64,000 nt of DNA from Burkholderia humptydooensis (GTDB lineage: Bacteria > Pseudomonadota > Gammaproteobacteria > Burkholderiales > Burkholderiaceae). This document shows positions 49,494-61,596 of this stretch, piece after piece. The position numbers were made by a program, and so were the translations under genes. Position 1 is the stretch's first letter, and every line of letters begins with the position of its first letter. The stretch spans positions 3,596,001 through 3,660,000 of the forward strand of contig NZ_CP013380.1 of the NCBI RefSeq assembly GCF_001513745.1, given 5' to 3'. The notes beneath the pieces are model-generated. The model did no database searches. It was not told the DNA's origin and worked only from the letters and a program-made list of their open reading frames with translations.

Positions 49494-52345
49494 CGGTCGA
49501 CACGCCCGCGCAGCCCATCGCGCAACACACGCCCGGCGCCGTGCGCGAAACGCGTTCGACGTGCTGCTATTGCGGCGTCGGCTGCGGCGTCGTGATCGAA
49601 ACCCGGTGCGACGCGAACGGCCGCGACACGATCGTCGGCGTGCGCGGCGATTCCGACCACCCGGCGAACTTCGGGCGCCTGTGCTCGAAAGGCAGCACGC
49701 TGCATCTGACGGCCACGCCCGAGCGCTACGCGCAGACGCGCGCGACGCATCCGGAGCTGCGCGCATCGCGCGACGCGGCACGCACGCGCGTGCCGTGGGA
49801 CGACGCGCTCGATCACGTCGCGCGGCGCCTCGCGCGCATCGTCGAGCAGCACGGGCCCGACGCGGTCGGCTTCTACATCTCCGGCCAACTGCTGACCGAG
49901 GACTACTACGTCTTCAACAAGCTCGCGAAGGGGCTCGTCGGCACGAACAACATCGATTCGAACTCGCGGCTCTGCATGAGCTCGGCCGTCGTCGGCTACA
50001 AGAGGACGCTCGGCGCCGACGCGCCGCCGTGCAGCTACGAAGACCTCGATCACGCGGGCACCGTGCTGATCGCGGGCGCGAACCCCGCTTACGCGCATCC
50101 GATCCTTTACCGGCGGCTGGAGGCGGCGCGCGCGCGCAATCCGCAGATGAAGGTGATCGTCGCCGATCCGCGCCGCACCGATTCGGCGAGCGACGCGACG
50201 CTGCATCTCGCGCTGCAGCCCGGCACCGACACGATGCTGTTCAACGCGATGCTGCACGTGCTGATCTGGGACGGCGCGCTCGATTCCGCATTCATCGCCG
50301 CGCACACGCAGGGCTTCGACGCGCTGCGCGATGCGGTGCGCGACGCGACGCCCGCCGCGGCCGCGCAGGTGTGCGGGCTGCGCGCGGACGACATCGTGCA
50401 GGCCGCGCGCTGGTTCGGCGCGGGGCCGTCGCTGTCGCTGTATTGCCAGGGGCTCAATCAGTCGGCGAGCGGCACGACGAAGAACGTCGCGCTCGTCAAC
50501 CTGCATCTCGCGACAGGCCAGATCGGCAAGCCCGGCGCGGGGCCGTTCTCGCTGACGGGCCAGCCGAACGCGATGGGCGGCCGCGAGGTGGGCGGCATGG
50601 CGACGCTCGCGTCCGCGCACCGCGATCTCGCGAACCCGGCCGATCGCGCCGAGATCGCCGGCCTCTGGGGCGTGCCCGATCTGCCTGCGAAGCCGGGCTT
50701 GACCGCGGTCGAGATGTTCGAGCAGCTCGCCGAAGGCGCGCTGAAAGCGATCTGGATCGTCTGCACGAACCCCGCGCATTCGATTCCGGGCCAGGCGCTC
50801 GCGCGCGCGGGGCTCGAGCGCGCGGAATTCGTCGTGCTGCAGGACGCGTATGCGCACACGGGCACCGCGCCATACGCGGACGTGCTGCTGCCCGCGGCGA
50901 CGTGGGGCGAGAAGGAAGGCACGGTGACGAACTCCGAGCGGCGGATCTCGCGCGTGCGCGCGGCGACGCAGCCGTACGGCGACGCGCGCGCCGACTGGCG
51001 GATCGCGGCGGACGTCGGCCGCCGGCTCGAAGCGCGGCTCGCGCCCGGCCGCCCGACGCTCTTTCCGTACGAAGACGCCGAAGCGATATGGAACGAGCAC
51101 CGCGCGACGACGATCGGCCGCGACTGCGACATCGGCGGGCTGTCATGGCCGCTCCTCGCGCGCGACGGCCCGCAGCAATGGCCGTTTCCGGCGGGCGCCG
51201 TGCAGGGCCTCGCGCGCCTGTACGCCGACGGGCGCTTTCCGACCGGCGACGGCCGCGCGCGCTTCGTGCCGACGCCGTATCACCCCGTCGCCGAGGCCGT
51301 CGACGCGCGCTACCGCTTCGCGCTGACGACAGGCCGCCTGCGCGACCAGTGGCACGGCGGCAGCCGCACGGGCTCGGTTGCGAAGCTGTTCGCCCACGCG
51401 CCGCAGCCGTGCGTCGAGCTCAATCCCGGCGACTGCGCGCGGCTCGAACTCGGCCCGCACGATTTCGTCCACCTGACGTCGCGGCGCGGCAGCGCGCTCC
51501 TGCCCGCGCGCGCCGACGACGCGGTCGTCCCCGGCCAGGCGTTCGCGCCGATGCACTGGGGCGACGAATACGTGTCGGGCGTCGCGGGCAACCGCGCGGC
51601 AATGGGCATCAACGCGCTGACGACGCCGGCGCGCGACCCGTATTCGCAGCAGCCGGAACTCAAGCACGCGGCGATCAAGCTGCTGAAGGCCGATCTGCCG
51701 TGGCGCTGGCTGATCGCCGCGCGCGTGCCGGCTGGCGAGCTGCTCGCGCGCCAGCGGGCCGCGCGCGCGTTCTTCGCGCGCTTTCCGTATGCGAGCTGCG
51801 TGCCGTTCGGCACCGACGCGTACGCGGGCCTCGCATGGCGCGTCGCCGCGTACGAGCCCGCGCCCGCCGGGCTGCAGCGCGAAATCGAAGCGCTTTTCGA
51901 ATTGCCCGCGCAGGCGGCCGACGTGATGAGCTACGGCGACGCGCGGCGCGGCGCCGGCCGGCGCGTGCGGATCGTCGACGGCGCGCTCGTCGCGTTCTCC
52001 GTCGCCGGCGCGGCGGGCACGACCGAGGACGGCGCGGCCGTGCTGCGCGAGTACGTCGACAGCGGCGCGAGCGTCGGCGCGCTCGGCCGCCTGCTGCTGT
52101 TCGCCGGCCGCGTGCCGCTGCAGGCAGCGCCTGCGCGCGGCCGCACGATCTGCAACTGCGTCGGCGTGGGCGAGCGCGAGATCGGCGCGGTGCTGGCGGC
52201 CGACGCGCCGTCCGCGGCGCCCGGCGAGCGGCTCGCGAACTTGCAAGAACGGCTCAAATGCGGTACTCAGTGTGGTTCCTGCATACCCGAGCTGCGCCGC
52301 CTGATCGCCGAAACCGCGACGGCCGCGGCCCCTTCCCCTCGATGA
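49490..52345 (+). CDS. nasA: Assimilatory nitrate reductase catalytic subunit with BFD-like C-terminus
   Basis: NasA reduces nitrate to nitrite at a bis-MGD molybdenum centre. The 951-residue protein has an N-terminal [4Fe-4S] motif (CCYCGVGCGV...GRLCSKG), the Mo-ligand Cys in NSRLCMSSAVVGYKR, the molybdopterin-binding C-terminal domain (TTGRLRDQWHGGSRTG, HPHDF-type ligands) and, at the extreme C-terminus, a BFD-type [2Fe-2S] domain (ICNCVGVGE...LKCGTQCGSCIPELR). It overlaps nirD by four bases and ybiB by four bases. Confidence 0.95.
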   Translation: MTVDTPAQPIAQHTPGAVRETRSTCCYCGVGCGVVIETRCDANGRDTIVGVRGDSDHPANFGRLCSKGSTLHLTATPERYAQTRATHPELRASRDAARTRVPWDDALDHVARRLARIVEQHGPDAVGFYISGQLLTEDYYVFNKLAKGLVGTNNIDSNSRLCMSSAVVGYKRTLGADAPPCSYEDLDHAGTVLIAGANPAYAHPILYRRLEAARARNPQMKVIVADPRRTDSASDATLHLALQPGTDTMLFNAMLHVLIWDGALDSAFIAAHTQGFDALRDAVRDATPAAAAQVCGLRADDIVQAARWFGAGPSLSLYCQGLNQSASGTTKNVALVNLHLATGQIGKPGAGPFSLTGQPNAMGGREVGGMATLASAHRDLANPADRAEIAGLWGVPDLPAKPGLTAVEMFEQLAEGALKAIWIVCTNPAHSIPGQALARAGLERAEFVVLQDAYAHTGTAPYADVLLPAATWGEKEGTVTNSERRISRVRAATQPYGDARADWRIAADVGRRLEARLAPGRPTLFPYEDAEAIWNEHRATTIGRDCDIGGLSWPLLARDGPQQWPFPAGAVQGLARLYADGRFPTGDGRARFVPTPYHPVAEAVDARYRFALTTGRLRDQWHGGSRTGSVAKLFAHAPQPCVELNPGDCARLELGPHDFVHLTSRRGSALLPARADDAVVPGQAFAPMHWGDEYVSGVAGNRAAMGINALTTPARDPYSQQPELKHAAIKLLKADLPWRWLIAARVPAGELLARQRAARAFFARFPYASCVPFGTDAYAGLAWRVAAYEPAPAGLQREIEALFELPAQAADVMSYGDARRGAGRRVRIVDGALVAFSVAGAAGTTEDGAAVLREYVDSGASVGALGRLLLFAGRVPLQAAPARGRTICNCVGVGEREIGAVLAADAPSAAPGERLANLQERLKCGTQCGSCIPELRRLIAETATAAAPSPR

Positions 52346-53322
52346 CCGAATCCGACGCCAACGCCAGCCAGCAGCCCGACCACTTTTCCTGCGCCCGCTT
52401 GATCAAGGAAATCGGGCGCGGACCCAACGGCGCACGCGCGCTGCCGTACGACGACGCGTTCGCGCTGTTCCGCGCGATGCTCGACGCCCGCGTGTCCGAC
52501 ATCGAGCTGGGCGCGGTGCTGATCGCATACCGGCTCAAAGGCGAGACGGCCGCCGAGCTCGCGGCGATGCTCGCCGCCGCGCACGCGTCGTTCGAGCCGC
52601 TGCACGTGCAGGACGCGATGTTCCGCACCGTGTCGATCCCGAGCTACAACGGCGCGCGCAGGCAGCCGAACCTCGTGCCGCTCCTCGCGCTGCTGCTCGC
52701 GCGCGAAGGCGTGCCGGTGCTCGTGCACGGCGTGGCGGAGGACCCGGGCCGCGTGACGAGCGCGGAGATTTTCACCGAGCTGTCGATTGCGCCCGGCGGC
52801 ACGCACGACGAGATCGAGGACACGCTCGCCGAGCGCCGCGTCGCGTTCGCGCCGATCGACGTGCTCGCGCCGAAGCTCGCGCGGCTGATCGCGTTGCGGC
52901 GCGTGCTCGGCGTGCGCAATTCGACGCACACGATCGTCAAGCTGCTGCAGCCGTTCGAGCCCGCCGGGCTGCGGCTCGTCAACTACACGCATCCGCCGTA
53001 TCGCGACAGCCTCGTCGAGCTGTTTCGCGATCATCCGGCGGCCGCGGCGGGCGGCGCGCTGCTCGCGCGCGGCACCGAAGGCGAGGCGGTGGCCGACACG
53101 CGCCGTCAGGTGCAGGTCGACTGGCTGCACGACGGGCTCTGCGAGACGGTCGTCGAACCGGCGCGCTCGTCGTCCGACGCGCCGCCCGTCGAGCTGCCCG
53201 CATCGCGCGACGCCGCGACGACGGCCGCATGGACCGATTCCGTGATGCGCGGCGAAATTCCGATTCCGGACGCGGTCGCGATGCAGGTCGACACGATCGT
53301 GCGGCTCGCGCGGATCGCGTGA
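52342..53322 (+). CDS. ybiB: YbiB family DNA-binding protein (anthranilate phosphoribosyltransferase-like)
   Basis: This 326-residue protein has the TrpD-like fold (N-terminal helical domain, then VPLLALLLAREGVPVLVHG and ARLIALRRVLGVRNSTHTIVKLL) but lacks the PRPP-binding KHGN/GTGGD motif of true TrpD. YbiB/TrpD2 proteins bind nucleic acids non-specifically and are often SOS-linked; here the gene is joined to the nitrate operon by an ATGA overlap with nasA, as in other betaproteobacteria. Its role in nitrogen assimilation is unclear. Confidence 0.92.
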   Translation: MTESDANASQQPDHFSCARLIKEIGRGPNGARALPYDDAFALFRAMLDARVSDIELGAVLIAYRLKGETAAELAAMLAAAHASFEPLHVQDAMFRTVSIPSYNGARRQPNLVPLLALLLAREGVPVLVHGVAEDPGRVTSAEIFTELSIAPGGTHDEIEDTLAERRVAFAPIDVLAPKLARLIALRRVLGVRNSTHTIVKLLQPFEPAGLRLVNYTHPPYRDSLVELFRDHPAAAAGGALLARGTEGEAVADTRRQVQVDWLHDGLCETVVEPARSSSDAPPVELPASRDAATTAAWTDSVMRGEIPIPDAVAMQVDTIVRLARIA

Positions 53323-53663
53323 GCGCGTGCCTTTCGATGCGTCGCCGAGACGCGCGGCGGCGCGGGCGACGGGTTCGCGCGAGCGGTTCGCGCGTGGCGG
53401 CAAATGCCGGCGAACGCGTGCGCGAGCGTCCGCATCGCTCGCCCGACACGCGCCGCGCGGCTTCAGCATTCAGCCGACGCCGCGCGCTTCGGCGCGCTGA
53501 TCAGCACGCTGTTCGACACGCCTGACGCGAAGACAGTCGCGCCCGCTGACGCGGGCCGGGCGGGTGGCGAACGCCGCGCCACCGACCGAATGCCCGGACC
53601 GAATGCCCGACCGAATGTCCCGACGATTGACAGCCGCGGACGACTTCGCATAGAGTTGCCCTC
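53323..53663. other. Gene-free stretch before the leuA leader
   Basis: No credible gene is seen in these 341 bases. Three copies of an 11-12 base unit ACCGAATGYCCG occur at 53584-53623. The leuA promoter should lie just upstream of 53664; TTGCAT/TAGAGT-like hexamers near 53635-53655 are too weak to call. Confidence 0.45.
53584..53623 (+). repeat. Short tandem repeat (three units of ACCGAATGYCCG type)
   Basis: ACCGAATGCCCGG, ACCGAATGCCCG and ACCGAATGTCCCG follow in direct repetition, with small unit-length differences. It could vary in copy number between strains. Confidence 0.6.
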
Positions 53664-53738
53664 ATGCGTTCCTTCCAGAACACCCTCCGAATTACCTCCG
53701 GCCGCCTAGCGCGGCCGCTATCGCTACGACTAGCGTAA
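53664..53738 (+). CDS. leuL: leuA leader peptide with clustered CTA leucine codons
   Basis: This 24-codon reading frame begins at ATG 53664 and ends TAA 53736-53738, 232 bases before leuA. It contains five leucines, four of them in the last ten codons and all four encoded by CTA (53706, 53718, 53724, 53730), the rarest Leu codon in this very G+C-rich genome. A stable 8-bp hairpin follows at 53752-53770. This is the classic layout of leucine attenuation: slow translation of rare Leu codons lets the ribosome sense leucyl-tRNA. The ribosome site is weak (AGAG at 53653-53656). Not previously annotated as far as I know. Confidence 0.7.
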   Translation: MRSFQNTLRITSGRLARPLSLRLA

Positions 53739-55611
<1,873 letters not shown>

Positions 55612-55741
55612 CGCGGCGAATTCGACGACAGACGAAAGGACACGCGAGCAGCGGCCAAGCGCCCCGACGAGGGGCCGGAAAAGCAGGCGGCCATCACGGG
55701 CAAAGGCGTGCTTCACGCTCTGGGCCGCTTCACCCTGTAAC

Positions 55742-56128
55742 CTAGCCGTCAGTCGCGCAACGCGTCGCCTGCCATGCGAGGAGGCGCCAGTGGCCGCTCT
55801 CCTGCGTCTGAACGGCGGTATAGGCGATCGGGAACACGAGGCCGCCGTTGTTCGTCTCCATCTCGATCAGCGCGCGGCCCGCGACGACATACGTGGCGTC
55901 GCCGACGGGCAACACCTCCTGCGACTGGATCTCGATCTGCCGGTAGCGGCGGCGCCCCGCGGTGATCGCATCGATGAACTGCTGCTTGGTCTCGCGCTTG
56001 CCGTTGGTGTGCACGTAGCAAACCTTGTCGGACAACAGCGCGTCGAGCGCCTCGCCGTCGCCGTCGACCATCGCCCGAAACCGGTCGCGCTCGAGCGCGC
56101 GAATCGCATCGATCCCCTTCGCCACCAT
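55742..56128 (-). CDS. NTF2-like/SnoaL-like protein
   Basis: This 128-residue protein has the NTF2/DUF4440 pattern: IRALERDRFRAMVDGDGEALDALLSDKVCYVHTNG, then beta strands YRQIEIQSQEVLPVGDATYVVAGRALIEM and GHWRLLAWQATR. Members are often small-molecule enzymes or binding proteins with no fixed function. ATG 56128 is seven bases after GAGGAG and is preferred over ATG 56134, which is only one base from it. It is followed upstream on the same strand by pagL, 41 bases away. Confidence 0.85.
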   Translation of the reverse strand: MVAKGIDAIRALERDRFRAMVDGDGEALDALLSDKVCYVHTNGKRETKQQFIDAITAGRRRYRQIEIQSQEVLPVGDATYVVAGRALIEMETNNGGLVFPIAYTAVQTQESGHWRLLAWQATRCATDG

Positions 56129-56169
56129 CGCCATACTCCTCGACTGCATGCACGCGTCCGGCGCGCCGA

Positions 56170-56739
56170 TCAGAAGTTGTATTGCACGTAGAGCTGGCTG
56201 AAATTTATACCAGGATTCGGGTCTTTGATACCCGCGTTCGATACGTGCTGGAAACGAAGACCCGCCTGATACTGCTGACGATTGCCGAATTGCGCGCCAA
56301 CGCCGACCATGTCGGCGAACTGGAACGACGTCGACATCGAGTAGTTCCGCGAAATCGTCGGATGCGACAGGAAGCGCACGCCTGCGCCCGCCTCGATGAA
56401 CGGCCGCACGTAGCCTGCGCTCTTGATGAACCGGATCACGGGCGTCGCGCCGACTTCCCAGACGCTGTCGTTGATCGCGCGATCGCCCGTATAGCGCCAG
56501 TACGACAAGTGCCCTTCGGCGACGAACGCGAAATGCCAGCCACCGATTTCCCACCAGGTCCAGTTCGGATCCCAGACGACGGCGATGTCGCCCTTCTTCA
56601 TGTCGTGATCGGCCACGCCGCCGCCGAGTTGCAGGCCCCAGCGCTGCGCAAACGCAGAGCCGCAAGCGCCGACGAGCGCCAAGACCAGCGCGGTCTGCGC
56701 AATGGCCCGCCCCACCCGACCGCCGTTCTTATCGTTCAT
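56170..56739 (-). CDS. pagL: Lipid A 3-O-deacylase (PagL family)
   Basis: PagL is an outer-membrane beta-barrel that removes the 3-O acyl chain of lipid A, changing host recognition. The 189-residue protein has a Sec signal (LVLALVGACGSAFAQ, cleavage about residue 31) and the barrel strands (WTWWEIGGWHFAFVAEGHLSYW, TPVIRFI, GVRFLSH). The C-terminal motif FQHVSNAGIKDPNPG contains the catalytic His and Ser (H-x-S-N). The position corresponding to the P. aeruginosa PagL Glu140 (+14 from His) reads Asn here. It ends in aromatic Phe as barrel proteins do. Confidence 0.88.
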   Translation of the reverse strand: MNDKNGGRVGRAIAQTALVLALVGACGSAFAQRWGLQLGGGVADHDMKKGDIAVVWDPNWTWWEIGGWHFAFVAEGHLSYWRYTGDRAINDSVWEVGATPVIRFIKSAGYVRPFIEAGAGVRFLSHPTISRNYSMSTSFQFADMVGVGAQFGNRQQYQAGLRFQHVSNAGIKDPNPGINFSQLYVQYNF

Positions 56740-56984
56740 CTCATACTCCAACTTCTCTGGTTGAATAGAGCCTCGGCACAATCGACATGCCGTGCTCGAG
56801 CGAACAGCATCTTATGGTAAAGGACTTTTCCGATCGGCATCGTCTGACGAAATGGTTTTCTTCCGGATTGACAAGAATCAGGAACCTTTACCCGAAATGC
56901 CCGTAAAACAAACACTTACGGAACCATCGCGGAAAATGGGGCGCCAGCAATGGCTATCGGCCTCCAAAAATCGATAGCAAAATG

Positions 56985-57012
56985 GGAACTCCGGTGCCCC
57001 TGTTCCTTCTAA
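56985..57012 (+). promoter_or_regulatory. Sigma-E-like promoter of rpoH
   Basis: GGAACTC (56985-56991) and TCTAA (57008-57012) are 16 bases apart, fitting the RpoE consensus GGAACTT-N16-TCTRA. The expected start falls at about 57018, inside the CIRCE operator. E. coli rpoH also has a sigma-E promoter. Confidence 0.55.
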
Positions 57013-57015
57013 GGA

Positions 57016-57042
57016 TTAGCACTCCAGTAGACGGAGTGCTAA
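57016..57042 (+). promoter_or_regulatory. CIRCE operator (HrcA site) upstream of rpoH
   Basis: TTAGCACTC (57016-57024), nine bases, GAGTGCTAA (57034-57042): a perfect CIRCE inverted repeat, the binding site of the heat-shock repressor HrcA. It lies 62 bases before the rpoH GTG and overlaps the predicted transcription start. Confidence 0.92.
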
Positions 57043-57103
57043 GATTCATCGAGGAATCGCCCCGGCAAAGGGGCTCGTCCCTGATTCCAAAGGAGTTTTC
57101 TAC

Positions 57104-58039
<936 letters not shown>

Positions 58040-58082
58040 CGCCCGAACGTGCGGCCCGCCCGGGCCGCGCCGAAGCAAAAAA

Positions 58083-58112
58083 GCCCGCTGTCGCAGGACA
58101 GCGGGCTTTTTT
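58083..58112 (+). terminator. Intrinsic terminator after rpoH
   Basis: GCCCGCTGTC and GACAGCGGGC form a perfect 10-bp stem with loop GCAG, followed by TTTTTT. Confidence 0.95.
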
Positions 58113-58372
58113 GTGCGCCGCGAAGCCGTGCGCGCTGCTTGCATGCTTGATCAACGTTATGAAAAATTTCATCCGACGCATCGCGAATCGTGCAAGCCTT
58201 GAGCAAGCGCAAGATTTCGCAATCGCTTCGCGACGGTGTGCCGCAGCGCGGCACTAAGGGTTTTCCGGGGCGCCTCCTACAATGGGGGGGACCGGCCAGC
58301 AAATGCTGCACGTGCACGAAGCACGTCGCGAGACCGGCCCAGTTTTACGCTTATCGCTTCATCCCGGACATC
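58113..58372. other. Upstream region of the cytochrome bd operon
   Basis: No gene in these 260 bases. TACAAT at 58278-58283 is a possible -10 about 95 bases before cydP. A redox or oxygen regulator site is expected here, but no FNR (TTGAT-N4-ATCAA) or ArcA box was recognised. Confidence 0.4.
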
Positions 58373-58657
58373 ATGGCTTTGACTTTCATCAACAAGAAGG
58401 CGTCGCCCGACGGCGCGCCGCCCGCCCGTCCGGCGGGCTGGCGCGGCCGGGTCGCCGCCTGGGCGCGCGGCCCCACTCTCGCGCGCGACATCTCGATCGT
58501 GCTGGCGTTCAAGCTCATCCTGCTCGTCGCGCTCAAGTACGCATTCTTCAACCATCCGCAGGCAGAGCACATGTCATTGCCGCCTGCCGTCGTCGCCGCG
58601 CAATTGCTGTCGGCAACGCCATCCGCACCCTCTGAGGGAGACCGCCATGATAAGTAG
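58373..58657 (+). CDS. cydP: Cytochrome bd oxidase putative small subunit CydP
   Basis: This 94-residue protein has one membrane helix (ISIVLAFKLILLVALKYAFF, about residues 40-60), a basic N-terminus and a polar C-terminus, matching CydP, a small protein found upstream of cydA in betaproteobacteria and Pseudomonas. Its stop lies 11 bases inside the cydA start, so the genes are coupled. Function in bd-oxidase assembly is inferred. Confidence 0.85.
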   Translation: MALTFINKKASPDGAPPARPAGWRGRVAAWARGPTLARDISIVLAFKLILLVALKYAFFNHPQAEHMSLPPAVVAAQLLSATPSAPSEGDRHDK

Positions 58658-60242
58658 CGAAGTCGTCGATCTGTCGCGTCTGCAGTTCGGCATCACAGCG
58701 CTCTACCATTTCCTGTTCGTTCCGCTGACGCTCGGCATGTCGTGGCTGCTCGTCATCATGGAAGCCGTCTATGTGATGACGGGCAAGCAGGTCTACAAGG
58801 ACATGACCCAGTTCTGGGGCAAGCTCTTCGGGATCAACTTCGCGATGGGCGTGACCACGGGGATCACGCTCGAATTCCAGTTCGGCACGAACTGGTCGTA
58901 CTACTCGCACTACGTCGGCGACATCTTCGGCGTGCCGCTCGCCGTCGAAGGGCTGATGGCGTTCTTCCTCGAATCGACGTTCGTCGGCCTGTTCTTCTTC
59001 GGCTGGAACCGTCTGTCGAAGGTCCAGCACCTTGTCGTCACGTTCCTCGTCGCGCTCGGCTCGAACCTGTCCGCGCTGTGGATCCTCGTCGCGAACGGCT
59101 GGATGAACAATCCGGTCGGCGCCGAGTTCAACTACCAGACGATGCGCATGGAGCTCTCGAACCTGTTCGACGTGCTCTTCAACCCGGTCGCGCAGGTGAA
59201 GTTCGTGCACACGGTGTCGGCGGGCTACGTGACGGCCTCGATGTTCGTGCTCGGCGTGTCCGCGTGGTATCTGCTGAAAAAGCGCGACACCGACTTCGCA
59301 CTGCGCTCGTTCGCGGTTGCCGCGGGCTTCGGCCTCGCGTCGACGCTCTGCGTGATCGTGCTCGGCGACGAATCCGGCTATACGACGGGCGAAGTGCAGA
59401 AGATGAAGCTCGCCGCGATCGAATCCGAATGGGAAACGCAGCCCGCGCCCGCGTCGTTCACGCTGATCGGCCTGCCGAACCAGGAGGCGGAGCGCACCGA
59501 TTACGCGATCAAGATCCCGTATGCGCTCGGCCTCATCGTGACGCGCTCGATCAGCGAGCCGGTGGTCGGCCTGCGCGATCTCGCGAAGCGCAGCGAAGAG
59601 CACATCCAGAGCGGGATGATCGCGTACGGCGCACTGCAGAAGCTGAAGGCGGGCGATACGAGCGCCGAGACGAAGGCGACGTTCGATCAGCACAAGCAGT
59701 ATCTCGGCTACGGCCTGATGCTCAAGCAGTTCACGCAGAACGTGACCGACGCGACGCCGGATCAGATCAAGGCCGCGGCGAAGCAGACGATCCCGCCCGT
59801 CGCGCCCGTGTTCTTCTCGTTCCGGATCATGGTGTTCCTCGGCTTCCTGTTCCTCGCGACCTTCATCGCCGCGTTCTGGTTCTGCGCGCGCCGCCAGTTG
59901 CTGCAGGACAACCGCCGCTGGTTCCTGCGCTATGCGGTGTGGGCGATTCCGCTGCCGTGGCTCGCCGCCGAATTCGGCTGGGTCGTCGCCGAACTGGGCC
60001 GCCAGCCGTGGACGATCGCGGGCATTCTGCCGACGCATCTGTCCGCGTCGAGCCTCACGGCCACCGATCTGTACCTGAGCCTCGCGGGCTTCATCCTGTT
60101 CTACACGACGCTCTTCATCATCGAGATCACGCTGATGTTCAAGTACGCGCGGCTCGGCCCGTCGTCGCTGCACACCGGCCGCTATCACCACGAACAGGCC
60201 GGGCGGCCGCTCGAGAAGGCCGTCGCCGGCACGGTCGCGTGA
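58647..60242 (+). CDS. cydA: Cytochrome bd ubiquinol oxidase subunit I
   Basis: CydA carries haems b558, b595 and d and the quinol site of the high-affinity terminal oxidase. The 531-residue membrane protein has His near residue 20 ([17 protein letters not shown]), His near 191 ([15 protein letters not shown]), Met near 393 ([11 protein letters not shown]) and a long E. coli-type Q-loop ([32 protein letters not shown]). It overlaps cydP by 11 bases. Confidence 0.97.
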   Translation: MISSEVVDLSRLQFGITALYHFLFVPLTLGMSWLLVIMEAVYVMTGKQVYKDMTQFWGKLFGINFAMGVTTGITLEFQFGTNWSYYSHYVGDIFGVPLAVEGLMAFFLESTFVGLFFFGWNRLSKVQHLVVTFLVALGSNLSALWILVANGWMNNPVGAEFNYQTMRMELSNLFDVLFNPVAQVKFVHTVSAGYVTASMFVLGVSAWYLLKKRDTDFALRSFAVAAGFGLASTLCVIVLGDESGYTTGEVQKMKLAAIESEWETQPAPASFTLIGLPNQEAERTDYAIKIPYALGLIVTRSISEPVVGLRDLAKRSEEHIQSGMIAYGALQKLKAGDTSAETKATFDQHKQYLGYGLMLKQFTQNVTDATPDQIKAAAKQTIPPVAPVFFSFRIMVFLGFLFLATFIAAFWFCARRQLLQDNRRWFLRYAVWAIPLPWLAAEFGWVVAELGRQPWTIAGILPTHLSASSLTATDLYLSLAGFILFYTTLFIIEITLMFKYARLGPSSLHTGRYHHEQAGRPLEKAVAGTVA

Positions 60243-60279
60243 CGGCCCCGGCACCCTCGAATTCGCACAAGGAATCGCC

Positions 60280-61416
60280 ATGGACTATGCAACTCTGAAA
60301 GTGATCTGGTGGCTGCTCGTCGGGATACTGCTCGTCGGCTTCGCGCTGACGGACGGCTTCGATATGGGCGTGGCCGCGCTCCTGCCGTTCCTCGGCAAGA
60401 CCGACGACGAGCGCCGCATCATCGTCAACACGGTCGGCGCGACCTGGGAAGGCAACCAGGTCTGGCTCATCACCGCGGGCGGCGCGATGTTCGCCGCGTG
60501 GCCGCTCGTCTATGCGGCGTCGTTCTCGGGCTTCTACTTCGCGATGCTGCTCGTGCTGTTCGCGCTGTTCTTCCGGCCCGTCGGCTTCGACTACCGCAGC
60601 AAGCGCGACGATCCGCGCTGGCGCACGAGCTGGGACTGGGCGCTCTTCGCGGGCGGCTTCGTGCCCGCGCTCGTGTTCGGCGTCGCGTTCGGCAACCTGC
60701 TGCAAGGCGTGCCGTTTGCGTTCGACACCGACATGCGCGTCACCTATCACGGCAGCTTCTGGGCGCTGCTCAATCCGTTCGCGCTGCTCTGCGGGCTCGT
60801 GAGCCTGACGATGCTCGTCGCGCACGGCGCCGCGTTCGTCAAGATGAAAACCGACGGCACGATCGCAAAGCGCGCATCGATCGCGCTGCGCGTGTCGTCG
60901 CTCGTCGCCGTGGTGCTGTTCGTGCTCGCGGGCGCGCTGATCGCTTCGTTCATCGACGGCTTTCAGATCACGCAGGCGGCCCCCGTCGATACCGTCGCGA
61001 ATCCGCTCCTCAAGCAGGTTTCCGCGGCGCCGGGCGTCTGGCTCGTGAACTACGGCCTGTATCCGTGGATGATCGCCGCGCCCGTCGTCGGCATCGCGGG
61101 CGGCGTGCTCGCGATGCTGCTCGCCGGCTCGAAGCGCGAGAAGACCGCATTCATCTGCACGGGCCTGATGATCACCGGCGTGATTCTGACGGCGGGCTTC
61201 TCGATGTTCCCGTTCATCATGCCGTCGTCGCTCGATCCGAAGAGCAGCCTGACGGTCTGGGATTCGACGTCGAGCCAGTTGACGCTCGAAGTGATGCTCG
61301 CCGCGGTGATCGTGTTCCTGCCGATCGTCCTGCTCTACACCGGCTGGGTGTATCGCGTGCTGCGCGGCAAGGTGACGCCGAGCGCGCTCGAGGAAAACCG
61401 GCACTCGATGTATTGA
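60280..61416 (+). CDS. cydB: Cytochrome bd ubiquinol oxidase subunit II
   Basis: This 378-residue subunit has about eight helices, starting [39 protein letters not shown], with [24 protein letters not shown] conserved. It completes the bd heterodimer. ATG 60280 follows AAGGAA. It is 37 bases after cydA and is followed by the cydX micro-gene at 61498. Confidence 0.97.
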   Translation: MDYATLKVIWWLLVGILLVGFALTDGFDMGVAALLPFLGKTDDERRIIVNTVGATWEGNQVWLITAGGAMFAAWPLVYAASFSGFYFAMLLVLFALFFRPVGFDYRSKRDDPRWRTSWDWALFAGGFVPALVFGVAFGNLLQGVPFAFDTDMRVTYHGSFWALLNPFALLCGLVSLTMLVAHGAAFVKMKTDGTIAKRASIALRVSSLVAVVLFVLAGALIASFIDGFQITQAAPVDTVANPLLKQVSAAPGVWLVNYGLYPWMIAAPVVGIAGGVLAMLLAGSKREKTAFICTGLMITGVILTAGFSMFPFIMPSSLDPKSSLTVWDSTSSQLTLEVMLAAVIVFLPIVLLYTGWVYRVLRGKVTPSALEENRHSMY

Positions 61417-61497
61417 TGTCCGGCCGGCCGCCGCGTGCGCCGCACCGCGAGGCCGGCCCTTTCGCACGATTTTCGCAAGTTTCGAAGGAGTCGGATC

Positions 61498-61596
61498 ATG
61501 TGGTACTTCAGTTGGATTCTCGGCATCGGCGTCGCGCTCGCGTTCGGCATCATCAATGCGATGTGGCTCGAAGCGCGGCAGAAGCGCGACGCGTAG
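61498..61596 (+). CDS. cydX: Cytochrome bd-I small subunit CydX
   Basis: This 32-residue protein is a single membrane helix beginning MWYFSWILGIGVALAFGIINAM, the CydX/CbdX family signature, with the conserved Trp-Tyr and a basic C-terminal tail (LEARQKRDA). It stabilises the haem site of the bd oxidase in E. coli. AAGGAG lies seven bases before the ATG. Too short for routine calling. Confidence 0.9.
   Translation: MWYFSWILGIGVALAFGIINAMWLEARQKRDA

Larger units (their letters stand above)
56740..57103. other. rpoH promoter region
   Basis: No gene is seen in these 364 bases. They hold the sigma-E-like promoter (56985-57012), CIRCE (57016-57042) and the rpoH ribosome site AGGAG at 57090-57094. 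The stretch 56810-56980 is AT-rich for this genome and probably carries further promoters; GGAACC at 56879 is a second, weaker sigma-E-like -35. Confidence 0.6.

Noticed and set aside
53463..53651. A 62-codon minus-strand frame upstream of leuA
   Set aside because: No ribosome site, low-complexity content, and it crosses the tandem repeat.
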